Below, piece after piece: positions 20,577 to 31,738 of a stretch of DNA of 64,000 nt (the stretch's first letter is position 1; each line of letters begins with the position of its first letter). The notes beneath the pieces were generated by a model, which saw only the letters and a program-made list of their open reading frames with translations, did not search any database and was not told the DNA's origin. The position numbers and the translations under genes are program-made. Origin of the DNA: Stigmatella ashevillena (GTDB lineage: Bacteria; Myxococcota; Myxococcia; Myxococcales; Myxococcaceae); contig NZ_JAQNDM010000002.1 of NCBI RefSeq assembly GCF_028368975.1, positions 8,302,425 to 8,366,424 on the forward strand, read 5' to 3'.

Positions 20577-21266
20577 TCAGCGATCGAACCGGTAGCCCAA
20601 GCCTCGGATCGTCAAGAAGTGGCGGGGTGCTTCCGGGTCCGGCTCGAACTTGAGCCGGAGCTGGCGCACGAAGTTGTCGACCGTGCGCGCGCTGCCCTCG
20701 TAGTCGAAGCCCCAGGCGCTGGAGAGCAGCTCCTCGCGGGAGAAGGTGCGTCCCGGGTGCGCCAGGAAGTGGGTCAGCAGCTTGAACTCCTGCGCCGTCA
20801 GCTCCACGGCCTTGCCCGCGCGCGCCACCGTCTTGCCCACCATGTCCACCTCGACATCCCCGAACGTCACCGGGGGGGCCCCCGAGGCGGGGTGCCGCCT
20901 GCGCAGCACGGCCTTGATGCGCGCCAGCAGCTCCTGCAGCCCAAAGGGCTTCACCACGTAGTCATCCGCCCCCAGGTTGAGGCCGAGGATCTTGTCCGGC
21001 TCCAGGCCCTTGGCCGAGAGCATCACCACGGGGGTGTCCCGGCCGCGCTGGCGCAGCTCCTTGAGCACATCGAAACCGTTGAGCTCCGGGAGCATGATGT
21101 CCAGGACGACCAGGTCCGGCGCCTCGTCGAGCGCCTTGGCGAGCCCCACGCGCCCATCTTGGGCTTGGAGCACGTCATAGCCCTCGATGCGCAGGTTGAT
21201 GGACAGGCCCGTGAGGATGGACAGGTCATCCTCCACGACCAGGATGCGTTGCACCTTCTCGCTCAT
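20577..21266 (-). CDS. OmpR-family response regulator
   Basis: 229 residues. The receiver domain (about 5-120) has acidic pocket VEDD (11-14), phosphoacceptor Asp56 (VVLDIMLP), the Ser in MLSAKG and Lys in VVKPFG. The DNA-binding winged helix (about 130-228) has the [20 protein letters not shown] and [14 protein letters not shown] signatures of OmpR/PhoB. Its stop is followed by the small acidic gene, and its start overlaps the kinase gene stop by 4 bp (ATGA), so kinase and regulator form one unit. Confidence 0.94.
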   Translation of the reverse strand: MSEKVQRILVVEDDLSILTGLSINLRIEGYDVLQAQDGRVGLAKALDEAPDLVVLDIMLPELNGFDVLKELRQRGRDTPVVMLSAKGLEPDKILGLNLGADDYVVKPFGLQELLARIKAVLRRRHPASGAPPVTFGDVEVDMVGKTVARAGKAVELTAQEFKLLTHFLAHPGRTFSREELLSSAWGFDYEGSARTVDNFVRQLRLKFEPDPEAPRHFLTIRGLGYRFDR

Positions 21267-22783
21267 GCCTTGCCTGCTGGAAGCTGGATGGTGAACTGGC
21301 TGCCCTTGCCCAGCTTGCTCTGGACCGAGATGCGCCCTCCATGGGCCTCGATGATTCGCTTGGTGATGGCCAGGCCCAGCCCACTGCCCTCGGTCTTGCG
21401 GGTCAGCAGGTTGTCCACCCGGTAGAAGCGCTCGAAGATGCGCTGCCGGTCCCGGGGGGCGATGCCCACCCCATTGTCCTCCACGGAGAGGGCCACCCAC
21501 CGGCGGTCCGCGCGCACGGACAGGGCAATGTGCTTGTCCTGGCCGCTGTACTTGTAGGCGTTCTGCAGCAGGTTGAGCAGCGCGCCGGCCACCGCGTGCC
21601 GGTCCACCTCCAGGGGGGGCAGGCCGCTGGGCACGTCCACCTGGAGATCCACGCCCCCGTCCAGGCGCTGGGCCCGGAAGGCCGCCACCGCCGTGTCCAC
21701 CACGTCCGCCACCGCCGTGGGCTCGCGCTGGTACTCCTTGCGCCCGCTCTCGAGGCGCGCCCAGTCCAGCACCCGCTCGATGAGGGTCGACAGCCGCTCG
21801 GTCTCCCGGGTGAGCAGTTGCAGCACTTCCTGGGTCTGGGCGGGATCCTTCAGCCGTCCCAGGGCGAGCGTCTCGATGAACATGCGGATGGAGGTCAGCG
21901 GTGTGCGCAGCTCGTGGCTCACCAGCGAGACGAAGTCCGTCTTGAGCCGCGACAGCTTCGCCTCCCGGTAGAGAACCCGGCCGGTGTACACCACGCCGAA
22001 GGTGAGCGTCAGGTAGAACAAGCCCAGCAGCACGCCATACACCACGCGGTTGCGCGTGGAGGCGCGCGCCACGGGATCCTCTCCGGTGGGGAGCACCACC
22101 AGCCGGAAGTCCTGGAGGGGGGCCGCGAGCACCTGGTCCGCCAGCACCTGGGGGCCCAAGGCGCTGGCGCGTGCCTGGACGACCTCGGACATGAGCCGGC
22201 CCATGAGCCCCTCGTTGGCCTCTCGGGGGATGGGCCTGAGCGCGAAGAGGACCGGCTCCGGGGAGGCCATGTAGCGCTCGGCCTGCTCCGTCAAGAGGGC
22301 CTCCACCTCGGCGGTGGACAGCTGCGTGCCGCGCACCCCCTCGCCGTGCCGCTCGGCGGCGATGAGCACCGGCTGCCCGCCGACATGGAGCGAGAAGACG
22401 GTTTGATCCGGGGGCAGGTGGCTCAGGTCGGTGAGCACCGCGTTGAGCGCCGCCGACAGGGCCGCGTCCGAGCAGATCACCTTGCCCCCCTCCACCCGGA
22501 AGGACGCCTCGGAGATGACCCGCCCGGGCGTGGTGACCAGCTCCAGCTCTCCGCCCCGCTCCACGAAGCGGGCCTGGCGCAGCTCCTGGGGCAGGTCCTT
22601 CGCCAGCGCTTTCAACGTCCCATGCCAGGCGGCTTCCAGCCGCTTCTCCACGGCGGCGCGCTCGTTGATGATGGCCACCACGCCGAAGCCCGACAGTCCC
22701 GCGGAGGGCAGTACCACCAGCACGATGAGCAGTGCGAACGTGCGCCGGAAGCTCAGGACGATGGGGGGCGAGGTGCGGGCCAC
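21263..22783 (-). CDS. Two-component sensor histidine kinase
   Basis: 506 residues. Two transmembrane helices (about 17-38 and 248-267) bracket a 210-residue periplasmic sensor of no recognised family. H-box His290 ([14 protein letters not shown]) is followed by N-box [11 protein letters not shown]1 [10 protein letters not shown] and G2 GSGLGLAI of the HATPase. The sensor has conserved-looking blocks ([21 protein letters not shown]) but no ligand hint. It autophosphorylates and drives the OmpR-type regulator encoded downstream. The operon is divergent from the cytochrome-propeller lipoprotein gene across a 242-bp spacer with several short palindromes, so that gene is a candidate target. Confidence 0.93.
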   Translation of the reverse strand: MARTSPPIVLSFRRTFALLIVLVVLPSAGLSGFGVVAIINERAAVEKRLEAAWHGTLKALAKDLPQELRQARFVERGGELELVTTPGRVISEASFRVEGGKVICSDAALSAALNAVLTDLSHLPPDQTVFSLHVGGQPVLIAAERHGEGVRGTQLSTAEVEALLTEQAERYMASPEPVLFALRPIPREANEGLMGRLMSEVVQARASALGPQVLADQVLAAPLQDFRLVVLPTGEDPVARASTRNRVVYGVLLGLFYLTLTFGVVYTGRVLYREAKLSRLKTDFVSLVSHELRTPLTSIRMFIETLALGRLKDPAQTQEVLQLLTRETERLSTLIERVLDWARLESGRKEYQREPTAVADVVDTAVAAFRAQRLDGGVDLQVDVPSGLPPLEVDRHAVAGALLNLLQNAYKYSGQDKHIALSVRADRRWVALSVEDNGVGIAPRDRQRIFERFYRVDNLLTRKTEGSGLGLAITKRIIEAHGGRISVQSKLGKGSQFTIQLPAGKA

Positions 22784-23025
22784 GGCGTCTCCTTACTCCG
22801 CTCCAGGCGTGTATGCTCGTGTCGTTTGCGTTCGAGGCAGGGGGGGCGTTCTCTGTCCTACGAGCCACACCCCATGTGGGGAAACATTCGACTTCCAGTC
22901 GACGCTGATGGCAGCATGTCCACCGGTGGGGAAGGGGTTGAGCAGGGCCGGAGCCCTTCCTTTCACGGGATGCACGGGACGCAAGGCCCACCGAGGCCGG
23001 AGCCCGCGCAGAGGAGAAGCACCCC

Positions 23026-25017
23026 ATGCGCAAGCAGGTTCTGGCCGCGGTCATGGCGTTGGCCCTGGGAGGGGCCGGTTGTGAGCAGAAGCCGGTCGCC
23101 ACCTATTCGCCCTCGGCGGGCTCCCTGGCGCTCAGCCGGGATGACGCATTTCTCTACGCGGTGGACACCGACAATGGGCTCGTCGCGGTGGTGGACACCG
23201 CCGCCTACGAGAAGGTGGCGGAGGTGAAGGTCGGCCGTGCCCCCGAGCGCATCACGGTGGGGCCGGATGACACCCTTTATGTCTCCAACCGGGGGGACCG
23301 CAGCGTGTCGGTCATCCGCCGGGACCAATGGACGGAGGCGGCGCGGCTGCAGGTGGGCGTGGAGCCCATGGGCCTGGCGGTCTCCGCGGACGGCCAGACG
23401 CTCTTCGTGGTGAACAGCACGATGCTCGACTCCTCCGAGCGCGGCTCCGTCGCCGCCTTCGACACGGCCACGCTGGCGAAGCGCTGGGAGTTGCCCGTGG
23501 GGGACGAGCCTCGCGGCATTGCCCTCATGGAGGATGGCACGGCCCTGGTGACGCTCCACCGCATGGGCGAGGTGGTCCAGTTGGATCTGTCGAGCCGGGA
23601 CAGGCCGAAGGTCCTCAAGGCGAGCACCGGGCTTCATGAGCGCGCCAATGCCAACGTGCTTCGGCAGCAGGGGATGGGGGGGTTTGTGGGAACCACCTTC
23701 CATGCCCGAGGCGTGACGGACGTCGTGGTGTCCCCGGATGGCCGCCGGGCCTTCGCGACGGCGCAGTGGGCGCGCGAGGATCCCGTCGTGACTCCGGGCA
23801 ACCCGGACATGCCTTCGGGCGGTGGGGGCAGCCTCTACGGGGGCGGGGGGCCTTGCGGCGTCGGCGCCATTGCCTCTCCGGGCGTCATCACCTTCGAGGC
23901 CGATACCGCGAAGCCGTTGGTGGATGACCACAGCCAGGCTTGCAACGAGGAGGAGAACCCGGACTTTCCGCCCAACACCATCACCAGCCCGGACCCTTCG
24001 CACCCGGTGCAGGGCCCCATTGCCTCCGTGGTCGATCCCACCGGGGAGTGGCTCTATGTGGTGAACCGGGAGACGAACAACGTGGCGGTGATGCCCACCA
24101 ACCGCCGCAAGGGAGAGGACCTGAACGTCGTCCGGCTCCCGGCCACCACCGTGCGCCAGCTCGTGCGCGTGGGCGCGGGCCCCAATGGCATTGCCCTGTC
24201 GCGGGATGGGCGCCGGGCTTACGTCTACAACGGGTTCGACCACACGCTGACCCGGCTGGTGGGCGACGGTACGGGGGCGGTCAACATCCGTGAGGAGGGG
24301 CCCCGGCTGAAGATCGCCGGTGACGTGCTGCCGCCCGAGGTGGTGATGGGCCGCAAGCTCTTCTTCTCCGCGCTCGACACGCGAATGACGGCGGCCCACG
24401 TGGGCGCCGCGTGCTCCACCTGCCACCACGATGTGCGCGATGACGGCCACACGTGGATGTTTCCGGATGGACCGCGCCAGACGCCCACGCTCGCCGGCCG
24501 CATGATTACCCAGACGGGCCCGTTCCACTGGAGCGGCGAGTTCTCCTCGCTGAGTGACTTCTTGGACGTGACCGTGCGGCACCGCATGGGCGGCGGGATG
24601 GTGGACGCGTTCATGACAGCGCAGCTCTCCGCGTTCATGGACGTGGCACCGGCTCCGGACAATCCGTACAAGCATGAGGAGCTGACGGAGGCCCAACGCC
24701 GGGGCGCCCAGGTGTTCGTCAAGGCCCGCTGCGACGATTGCCACACGGGCGAGGCGCTCACCAACAACAAGCAGGCGAATGTGGGGACCTTCGTGCTCAC
24801 GGGCGCGCTCCCGGACAATGATGCCGTGCGCAAGCTGGGCCTCAATACCCCGTCCCTGCTGGGGCTGGCCCGCAGCGCGCCGTACCTGCATGACGGCAGC
24901 GCGATGACGCTCAAGGAGCGCATCTTCCAGACGCGCTACACGGATCAACACGGCAAGACGTCGCAGCTCTCCGACGCGGAGGTCGAGGACCTCGTCGAGT
25001 TCCTGCGCACGCTATAA
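23026..25017 (+). CDS. Beta-propeller/di-haem cytochrome c lipoprotein
   Basis: 663 residues. Lipoprotein signal with lipobox GGAGC (Cys19). An N-terminal YVTN-type seven-blade beta-propeller (about 30-440; LYVSNRGDRSVSV, LYVVNRETNNVAV) is followed by a cytochrome c peroxidase/MauG-like region (about 440-660) with two CxxCH haem motifs near 463-467 (CSTCH) and 569-573 (CDDCH). It probably transfers electrons at the cell surface or oxidises a partner bound by the propeller. Glycine-rich GGGGSLYGGGGPC near 270 lies in a propeller loop. A tandem relation to the cupin gene 25 bp downstream suggests an operon. Confidence 0.85.
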   Translation: MRKQVLAAVMALALGGAGCEQKPVATYSPSAGSLALSRDDAFLYAVDTDNGLVAVVDTAAYEKVAEVKVGRAPERITVGPDDTLYVSNRGDRSVSVIRRDQWTEAARLQVGVEPMGLAVSADGQTLFVVNSTMLDSSERGSVAAFDTATLAKRWELPVGDEPRGIALMEDGTALVTLHRMGEVVQLDLSSRDRPKVLKASTGLHERANANVLRQQGMGGFVGTTFHARGVTDVVVSPDGRRAFATAQWAREDPVVTPGNPDMPSGGGGSLYGGGGPCGVGAIASPGVITFEADTAKPLVDDHSQACNEEENPDFPPNTITSPDPSHPVQGPIASVVDPTGEWLYVVNRETNNVAVMPTNRRKGEDLNVVRLPATTVRQLVRVGAGPNGIALSRDGRRAYVYNGFDHTLTRLVGDGTGAVNIREEGPRLKIAGDVLPPEVVMGRKLFFSALDTRMTAAHVGAACSTCHHDVRDDGHTWMFPDGPRQTPTLAGRMITQTGPFHWSGEFSSLSDFLDVTVRHRMGGGMVDAFMTAQLSAFMDVAPAPDNPYKHEELTEAQRRGAQVFVKARCDDCHTGEALTNNKQANVGTFVLTGALPDNDAVRKLGLNTPSLLGLARSAPYLHDGSAMTLKERIFQTRYTDQHGKTSQLSDAEVEDLVEFLRTL

Positions 25018-25042
25018 AGGAGGGGCCACCCCGGAGCGTGCC

Positions 25043-25543
25043 ATGTCCCTGAAGAAGGAAGCCTCCTCCACGCCGCTGCTCGTGCGCGCCGCGGACCATG
25101 CGCGAGTGCCTGAGCAGTCCCAATCCCATCCGCTCAACCCGGCCTCGCTGGTGCAGGGCCTCTCGCTGAGTGAGATGACGGGGCTCAAGCGCCTGGGGAT
25201 CCACCTGCTGAAGATTGCTCCTGGCAAGGAGTCCTTCATCTTCCATTCCCACCAGTCGGAGGAGGAGTTCCTCTACATCCTCTCGGGGCGTGGCATCGCC
25301 GAGATCGGCGAGGAGCGCTATGAGGTGGGGCCCGGAGACTTCATGGGCTTTCCCACGCCCAGCGTGGGCCACCACCTGCTCAACCCCTTCGAGCAAGAGC
25401 TGGTCTACCTCTCGGGCGGAGAGCGCCGGGAGGTAGAGGTGGCGGACTTCCCGCGCCTGGGCAAGCGGCTGGTGCGCTTCGGCATGCAGGCGGCCATCTA
25501 TGAGGTGGCCAGCGGGCACAAGCTCTCCTTCGAGGAGGAGTAG
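25043..25543 (+). CDS. Cupin-domain protein
   Basis: 166 residues. A single cupin beta-barrel occupies about 60-130, with metal-binding motif 1 visible as SFIFHSHQSEEEFLYILSG (His-x-His-x5-Glu; the Glu is E82 or nearby) and motif 2 as PSVGHHLLNPFEQELVYLSG. One histidine in motif 2 completes the metal site. It is like the small cupins annotated as putative sugar or dioxygenase-type regulators; no substrate can be named. A ribosome site AAGGAGG lies at the gene start, 18 bases before the ATG. It converges on the cysteine-rich lipoprotein gene. Confidence 0.82.
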   Translation: MSLKKEASSTPLLVRAADHARVPEQSQSHPLNPASLVQGLSLSEMTGLKRLGIHLLKIAPGKESFIFHSHQSEEEFLYILSGRGIAEIGEERYEVGPGDFMGFPTPSVGHHLLNPFEQELVYLSGGERREVEVADFPRLGKRLVRFGMQAAIYEVASGHKLSFEEE

Positions 25544-25549
25544 CCCTGT

Positions 25550-26125
25550 TCAGGGCAGTCCTCCGTCGTCCGAAGGGGCGTCAGGCGCGCCCGCCTCTGG
25601 CGGGAGGAGGGCAGGCTGGGTGGCGCGCAGCGCCGTGCGAAGGACTTCGACCGCGCGCTCCGAGCCTGCTCCGAGCCAGGTGACGGTGAGCACACATGGC
25701 GTGTCGTCGTCCCATGCCACCACCTGAAGCATTCCAGGCACGGGCCCCCGGCGCGCGGCAGCCCGGCCCAGCGCGGGCACTTCCACGCCCCCCGCGTTCA
25801 AGGTGGGGGCCAGCAGTTCCCGGACCTCTGTCTGAGGTGCGCGGGGTTGGCAGTCGTAGGTGAGCGAGACGGTGATGCCGGGCTCGGCCGCCGAGCGGAA
25901 GGTGCAGAGCGGACCACACGTGGGGCAGGCGCGCTCCTCCTTCCCGGTGAAGCCGGGCAGCGCCAGCTCCAGGAGATCCGCGGGCATCACGCGCTCACAC
26001 GCAGGGCCCTGCCACGCCACCGAGGGCGCCCTCGGGCCCGCGTCCTCCACGGCGGAAGGGGCGCGCTCCCGGCATGCCCCCAGTGTCAGCACCGTCACCA
26101 GTCCCACGCCCCATCCGGGCCTCAT
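25550..26125 (-). CDS. Cysteine-rich lipoprotein, unknown
   Basis: 191 residues. The signal ends VLTLGAC (Cys18). The mature part has at least six further cysteines, including ACPTCGPLC, in a likely disulphide-bonded secreted domain of about 110 residues, followed by a Pro/Ala/Asp-rich C-terminus. I recognise no family. It converges on the cupin gene with a 6-bp gap and is divergent from the secreted protein gene at 26262. An extracellular or periplasmic binding role is possible. Confidence 0.7.
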   Translation of the reverse strand: MRPGWGVGLVTVLTLGACRERAPSAVEDAGPRAPSVAWQGPACERVMPADLLELALPGFTGKEERACPTCGPLCTFRSAAEPGITVSLTYDCQPRAPQTEVRELLAPTLNAGGVEVPALGRAAARRGPVPGMLQVVAWDDDTPCVLTVTWLGAGSERAVEVLRTALRATQPALLPPEAGAPDAPSDDGGLP

Positions 26126-26261
26126 CCCGTCGTGCTCCTCCGCCGGAAGTCCCGGCGCGCGCGGATGCTAGACCGGGCCGGGCGTCTCGGGGACACAATG
26201 CGGACGGTTGGTGGGTGCTGGACGTCCCGGGCGTGTTCTAAGCTGCCGCTGGCCTGCTCCC

Positions 26262-27119
26262 ATGCGCTTCCCCCTCCTGACATCCTTGCTGGCCCTGAGC
26301 GTGGGGTTGCCCGTCTGGGGGCAGGACGCTTCCGAGTCCTCCAATCCCGTGCCGGACGAGTCCTGGCTGAGTTTCCCGGGCCAGGAGGCCCCGCCCCCTC
26401 CCGTGGAGGCCATGCCCGTGCCCCCCCTTCCGCCTCGACGGGAGGCCCCCACGCAGGAGGTGGAGCCGCCCCGCCTGGACGTCAGGCGAGTGGAGGTGGA
26501 GCGAGTGCAGGGCCCCAACCGGGTGAGCCTGCATGGGGCTGTGCCCTTGGCGCGAGGGCAGCTCGCGGCCAGCCTGCTCGTGGGGTTTCCGCTCGCCTCG
26601 GCCCACGTCTCGTTCGGGGTGCTCCCCCGGCTCGATGTGGGGGGGGTCGTGAACAGCCTGTACGGCATCATGAACGAGGTGAACGCCCGGGTGCGCTTCA
26701 CCGTGCTGGAGGGCGAGGTGGCGCAGCTTGCCCTGGGGATGGAGGGGGGACATGCCTTCTTCCTCAAGCCGCAGAGCCGCGAGGTGCATGGCGGGCGGTA
26801 TTTCACGGGCCGGCGGGACTGGAACCTCATGCCGGGTCTGGCGGGCTCGGCGTGGCTGTGGGGGAAGAGTCGCAGCCGCGTTTTTCTGGACCTGCGCTAT
26901 CTGCTCTCCATCGATACGGATCCTTTCCTCCGGACGCCGCTGGGGGGCGTGCCGGACGACGTGCAGACCTCCGGCAATGTTTTGTTCCGTACGGGGCTCG
27001 AGGTTCCCTTCTCCGAGAGTTCGTCCTACGTCATCATGCTGGGCGGTAACATCCATGGCCGCCCCGAGGATGCCGACTTCATGCCCACCATCTCCTTTGG
27101 TGTGGTTGCGGGCATGTAA
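26262..27119 (+). CDS. Secreted, probably outer-membrane protein, unknown
   Basis: 285 residues from ATG at 26262. The signal peptide (MRFPLLTSLLALSVGLPVWGQ) is followed by a Pro/Glu-rich stretch (about 30-85) and a 200-residue domain with alternating hydrophobic beta strands (AASLLVGFPLASAHVSFGVL, MPGLAGSAWLWG), ending in aromatic/Phe-rich strands FMPTISFGVVAGM, typical of an outer-membrane beta-barrel closing strand. I recognise no named family. A GGTAA-free, strong-codon region follows to gpsA, which begins 36 bp later, so the two could be co-transcribed, but the function link is unclear. Confidence 0.75.
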   Translation: MRFPLLTSLLALSVGLPVWGQDASESSNPVPDESWLSFPGQEAPPPPVEAMPVPPLPPRREAPTQEVEPPRLDVRRVEVERVQGPNRVSLHGAVPLARGQLAASLLVGFPLASAHVSFGVLPRLDVGGVVNSLYGIMNEVNARVRFTVLEGEVAQLALGMEGGHAFFLKPQSREVHGGRYFTGRRDWNLMPGLAGSAWLWGKSRSRVFLDLRYLLSIDTDPFLRTPLGGVPDDVQTSGNVLFRTGLEVPFSESSSYVIMLGGNIHGRPEDADFMPTISFGVVAGM

Positions 27120-27155
27120 GGGGTCTCCGGTGCTTTTCTCGTTCCGAGGCTTTCC

Positions 27156-28163
27156 ATGCGCAGCAGCGTCATCGGCTCCGGCTCCTTTGGTACGGCGCTC
27201 GCCAACTCCCTGGCGGTGAACTGTGAGGAGGTCCGCCTGTGGGGGCGCGATGCGGGGCTCGCCAGCAGCATCAACACCCGCCACGAGAACCCCACGTATC
27301 TGCCGGGCATCCCGTTGTCGCCACGGGTGCGCGCCACGCTGGACCTGAAGGAGGCGCTGGAGGGCGCGGAGCTGGTCCTCCTGGCCATGCCCAGCCATGC
27401 CACGCGGGACATCCTCTCCCGGGCGGTGGAGTTCCTGCCGCGCCACGTGCCGGTGCTCACAGTGGCCAAGGGCATCGAGAACGAGACGCTGCTGACGATG
27501 ACGGAGCTGCTGGAGGACTGTCTGCCGGAGGAGTTCCATCCTTATATTGCCGTGCTGTCGGGCCCCAGCTTCGCGCGGGAGTTGGCGCTGCGCAGCCCCA
27601 CGGTGGTGACCATCGCCTCGCACTGGGAGAAGGTGGCGGCGCGGTGCCAGAAGATGCTGCAGACGGAGTCGTTCCGCTCCTACACCTCCAATGATGTGGT
27701 GGGGGTGCAGTACGGGGGCGCGCTGAAGAACGTGATTGCCATCGCGGCGGGCATCGCGGACGGGCTGGGGATGGGGCACAACGCGCGTGCGGCCATCATC
27801 ACGCGGGGGCTGGCGGAGATCACCCGTCTGGCGGTGCGCAAGGGAGGCAATCCGCTGACGCTCTCGGGGCTGTCGGGGATGGGAGACCTGGTGCTCACGT
27901 GCACGGGCGAGCTGAGCCGCAACCGCCGCGTGGGCATGGAGCTGGGCAAGGGCCGGCCGCTGGCGGAGATCCTCGCGGAAATGAAGCAGGTGGCCGAGGG
28001 GGTGAAGACGGCCAAGAGCGCGAGAGACTTGGCCGTGAAGACGGGCGTGGAGCTGCCCATCTGCGAGCAGGTGTATGCCATCGCCTACGAGGGCAAGAGC
28101 GCCAAGGCCGCGGTGGTGGAGTTGATGACCCGCCAGCCGAAGTCCGAGCTGAGCGGCGGCTGA
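27156..28163 (+). CDS. gpsA: NAD(P)-dependent glycerol-3-phosphate dehydrogenase
   Basis: 335 residues. The nucleotide-binding site GSGSFGTALA is at residues 7-16, the KGIE motif near 108, GPSFARELA near 140 and the catalytic Lys in GGALKNVIAIAAG near 190. Domains are Rossmann (1-185) and C-terminal helical catalytic (186-330), all complete. The enzyme reduces dihydroxyacetone phosphate to sn-glycerol 3-phosphate for phospholipid synthesis. The DHAP made by the dha operon 15 kb away could feed it. Stand-alone here; it converges on the small membrane protein gene. Confidence 0.95.
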   Translation: MRSSVIGSGSFGTALANSLAVNCEEVRLWGRDAGLASSINTRHENPTYLPGIPLSPRVRATLDLKEALEGAELVLLAMPSHATRDILSRAVEFLPRHVPVLTVAKGIENETLLTMTELLEDCLPEEFHPYIAVLSGPSFARELALRSPTVVTIASHWEKVAARCQKMLQTESFRSYTSNDVVGVQYGGALKNVIAIAAGIADGLGMGHNARAAIITRGLAEITRLAVRKGGNPLTLSGLSGMGDLVLTCTGELSRNRRVGMELGKGRPLAEILAEMKQVAEGVKTAKSARDLAVKTGVELPICEQVYAIAYEGKSAKAAVVELMTRQPKSELSGG

Positions 28164-28194
28164 GCCCGCCCTGCCGGGAGGGGGAACGGAGCGC

Positions 28195-28653
28195 TCAGTA
28201 GCGCGCGTCCTTCCGCTCGGCGCCGGCGCCGCGGACGCGCCACATCATCATGCGGTTGGAGCTCATGTAGGAGATGATCATCCCCTCCTGCTGCATCTGC
28301 TCCAGGAGCTTCATGGTCTTGAGGCGCTCCAGGCCAATCGCGCGGGCGAGCACATCGCCTGGGAGGCCACTGAGGTTGCTGCGCAGCTCGTTGACGATGG
28401 CGCGCTTGAACTCGTTCTTCGACAGGCCGTCCATGTCCTGGCTACGCCAGGCCTGGACGATGCCCACCACCACCAGCACCAGCGCGAGGATGCCCAGCGC
28501 GGGGTAGATGATGTGGCTGTTCTGCTCCAGCAGCTCGAAGTACTTCGGCGCCATGGAGGACGCGGGCCGGACGTACTGCGGCCGGTTGTCCTGGCCGGGC
28601 AGTCCTTCGATTCGAGACAGGTGGATGAGCAGTTGGAGGAGCAGCGTGAGCAC
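28195..28653 (-). CDS. Membrane-anchored winged-helix-like protein, unknown
   Basis: 152 residues. One transmembrane helix at about 50-68 (YPALGILALVLVVVGIVQAW), a short extracytoplasmic or N-terminal hydrophobic segment (MLTLLLQLLIHL), then a cytosolic region about 70-140 with alternating helices and a beta hairpin (LKTMKLLEQMQQEGMIISY...MMMWRVRG) resembling a degenerate winged helix. It ends with polar residues. I do not recognise a family. It lies 83 bp downstream of hflX in opposite reading order but the same strand, so it is the gene after hflX only if the direction is followed. Confidence 0.65.
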   Translation of the reverse strand: MLTLLLQLLIHLSRIEGLPGQDNRPQYVRPASSMAPKYFELLEQNSHIIYPALGILALVLVVVGIVQAWRSQDMDGLSKNEFKRAIVNELRSNLSGLPGDVLARAIGLERLKTMKLLEQMQQEGMIISYMSSNRMMMWRVRGAGAERKDARY

Positions 28654-28736
28654 GGGCGCGAATCTAGAAAAGCTTGGGGCGGGATACCACCCCTGCCAGA
28701 CGCTCTCCTGCTTGCCCTCTGGAGAACGCGGGGAGC

Positions 28737-30389
<1,653 letters not shown>

Positions 30390-30438
30390 CGATTGGTTCT
30401 CCCGTGTGGGCGGACGCCCGCGGCCATCCTCTCCTGAC

Positions 30439-30467
30439 ACTTTAGGGTCTTGCCCGCCCGGTTTCAC
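30439..30467 (-). promoter_or_regulatory. Candidate hflX promoter
   Basis: On the minus strand GTGAAA (30467-30462), 17 bases, TAAAGT (30444-30439). Both boxes match sigma-70 consensus at four of six positions. The predicted start lies about 40 bases before the TTG. Weak to moderate evidence. Confidence 0.35.
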
Positions 30468-30540
30468 GGCCTTGAGGCCTTCCAGGGGGCTTGAGGAAAC
30501 ACATGAGGTGTGCGCCCTCTTCCAGCTTAGGCTGGCCGCC

Positions 30541-31680
30541 GTGAGTGATTCAGGACGAGACGGGGTGCGCGCCGCACGGCGCGTGGTGGTGAAAATCGGC
30601 ACGAACGCGCTGACGAACGCCACGGGGCGTTTCAACCGTCCCCACTTCGAAGCCCTGAGCGAGGATCTGCTCTGGGCGGCGAAGGACCGGGAGCTGGTGG
30701 TGGTCTCCAGTGGCGCCATCGCCTTGGGGGTGGAGCGGTTGGGGTTGCCCGGGCGGCCCAAGGACATTCCAGGCAAGCAGGCTTGCGCGGCCGTGGGCCA
30801 GAGCCGCCTGATGCAGGCGTACGAGGAGGCTTTTGGCCGGGCCGACAAGCGCGTGGCGCAGATCCTTTTGACGCACGAGGACGTCCAGGACCGGCGGCGC
30901 TACCTCAATGTGAAGCATGCCCTGGACCGGTTGCTGGAGGCGGGCGTGGTGCCCGTCATCAATGAAAACGACACCGTCTCCGTGGACGAGCTGAAGTTTG
31001 GCGACAATGACACGCTGGCCAGCCTGGTGGCCGGGGTCGTTGAAGCCGAGGTCCTGGTGGTCCTCTCGGACGTGGAGGGGCTCTACACGGCCGATCCGCG
31101 CAAGGACGCCGGGGCGCAACTGCTGACCCAGGTGGACGCGGTGACGCCGGAACTGCTGGCGCTGGCGGGAGGCAGCGGCTCCTCGGTGGGCACGGGGGGC
31201 ATGTCCACCAAGGTTCGCGCCGCCGCCCGCGCCTCCGAGCGAGGGATTCGCTGCGTCATCACCTCGGGGGCCGTGCCGGGTCGGCTCCGGGCGGTGCTGG
31301 GCGGCGAGCCCGTGGGGACACTCTTCGAGGCCTCCGCGAGCCGCCGCAGCGCCCGCACCGCCTGGATTGCCCATGCCTTGAGATCCAAGGGACGGCTCAT
31401 CGTGGATGCCGGGGCGCGGGACGCCATCGTCACCGCGAAGCGCAGCCTGCTGCCCTCGGGGGTGAAGCAGGTGGAGGGGGACTTTGGCCGGGGAGATCCC
31501 GTGGACCTGGTGGACGAGCAGGGGAGCGTCTTCGCCCGGGGCCTCAGCGCGTACGAGGGCAGCGAGTTGCGCCGAATTGCCGGCCGGAAAAGCACCGAGA
31601 TCGAATCCCTGTTGGGCTACCGGTACCTGGATGAGGCGGTCCACCGGGACGATCTGGCGGTGCTGCAAACGCCGGCGTGA
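30541..31680 (+). CDS. proB: Glutamate 5-kinase
   Basis: 379 residues from the GTG at 30541; the frame is open further upstream, but that part lacks family residues and lies within the hflX promoter region. The amino-acid kinase domain (about 12-260) shows VVVKIGTNALT, VVSSGAIALGVERLG, NENDTVSVDELKFGDND and DVEGLYTADP. A PUA domain (about 285-375) includes GVKQVEGDFGRGDPVDLVDEQG. It phosphorylates L-glutamate to glutamyl-5-phosphate, the first step of proline synthesis, with proline feedback usually through the kinase domain. proA is not next to it, which differs from many bacteria. Confidence 0.94.
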   Translation: MSDSGRDGVRAARRVVVKIGTNALTNATGRFNRPHFEALSEDLLWAAKDRELVVVSSGAIALGVERLGLPGRPKDIPGKQACAAVGQSRLMQAYEEAFGRADKRVAQILLTHEDVQDRRRYLNVKHALDRLLEAGVVPVINENDTVSVDELKFGDNDTLASLVAGVVEAEVLVVLSDVEGLYTADPRKDAGAQLLTQVDAVTPELLALAGGSGSSVGTGGMSTKVRAAARASERGIRCVITSGAVPGRLRAVLGGEPVGTLFEASASRRSARTAWIAHALRSKGRLIVDAGARDAIVTAKRSLLPSGVKQVEGDFGRGDPVDLVDEQGSVFARGLSAYEGSELRRIAGRKSTEIESLLGYRYLDEAVHRDDLAVLQTPA

Positions 31681-31700
31681 CAGGGTGACAGTGGCATTTT

Positions 31701-31729
31701 GCCAGGGAGGGGAGGCCGTTTTCCCTGGC
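31701..31729. terminator. Hairpin between convergent proB and secreted-protein genes
   Basis: GCCAGGGA (31701-31708) pairs perfectly with TCCCTGGC (31722-31729) over a 13-base loop. It lies between convergent stops. No clear U-run is present. Confidence 0.5.
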
Positions 31730-31738
31730 CGACTGGGC

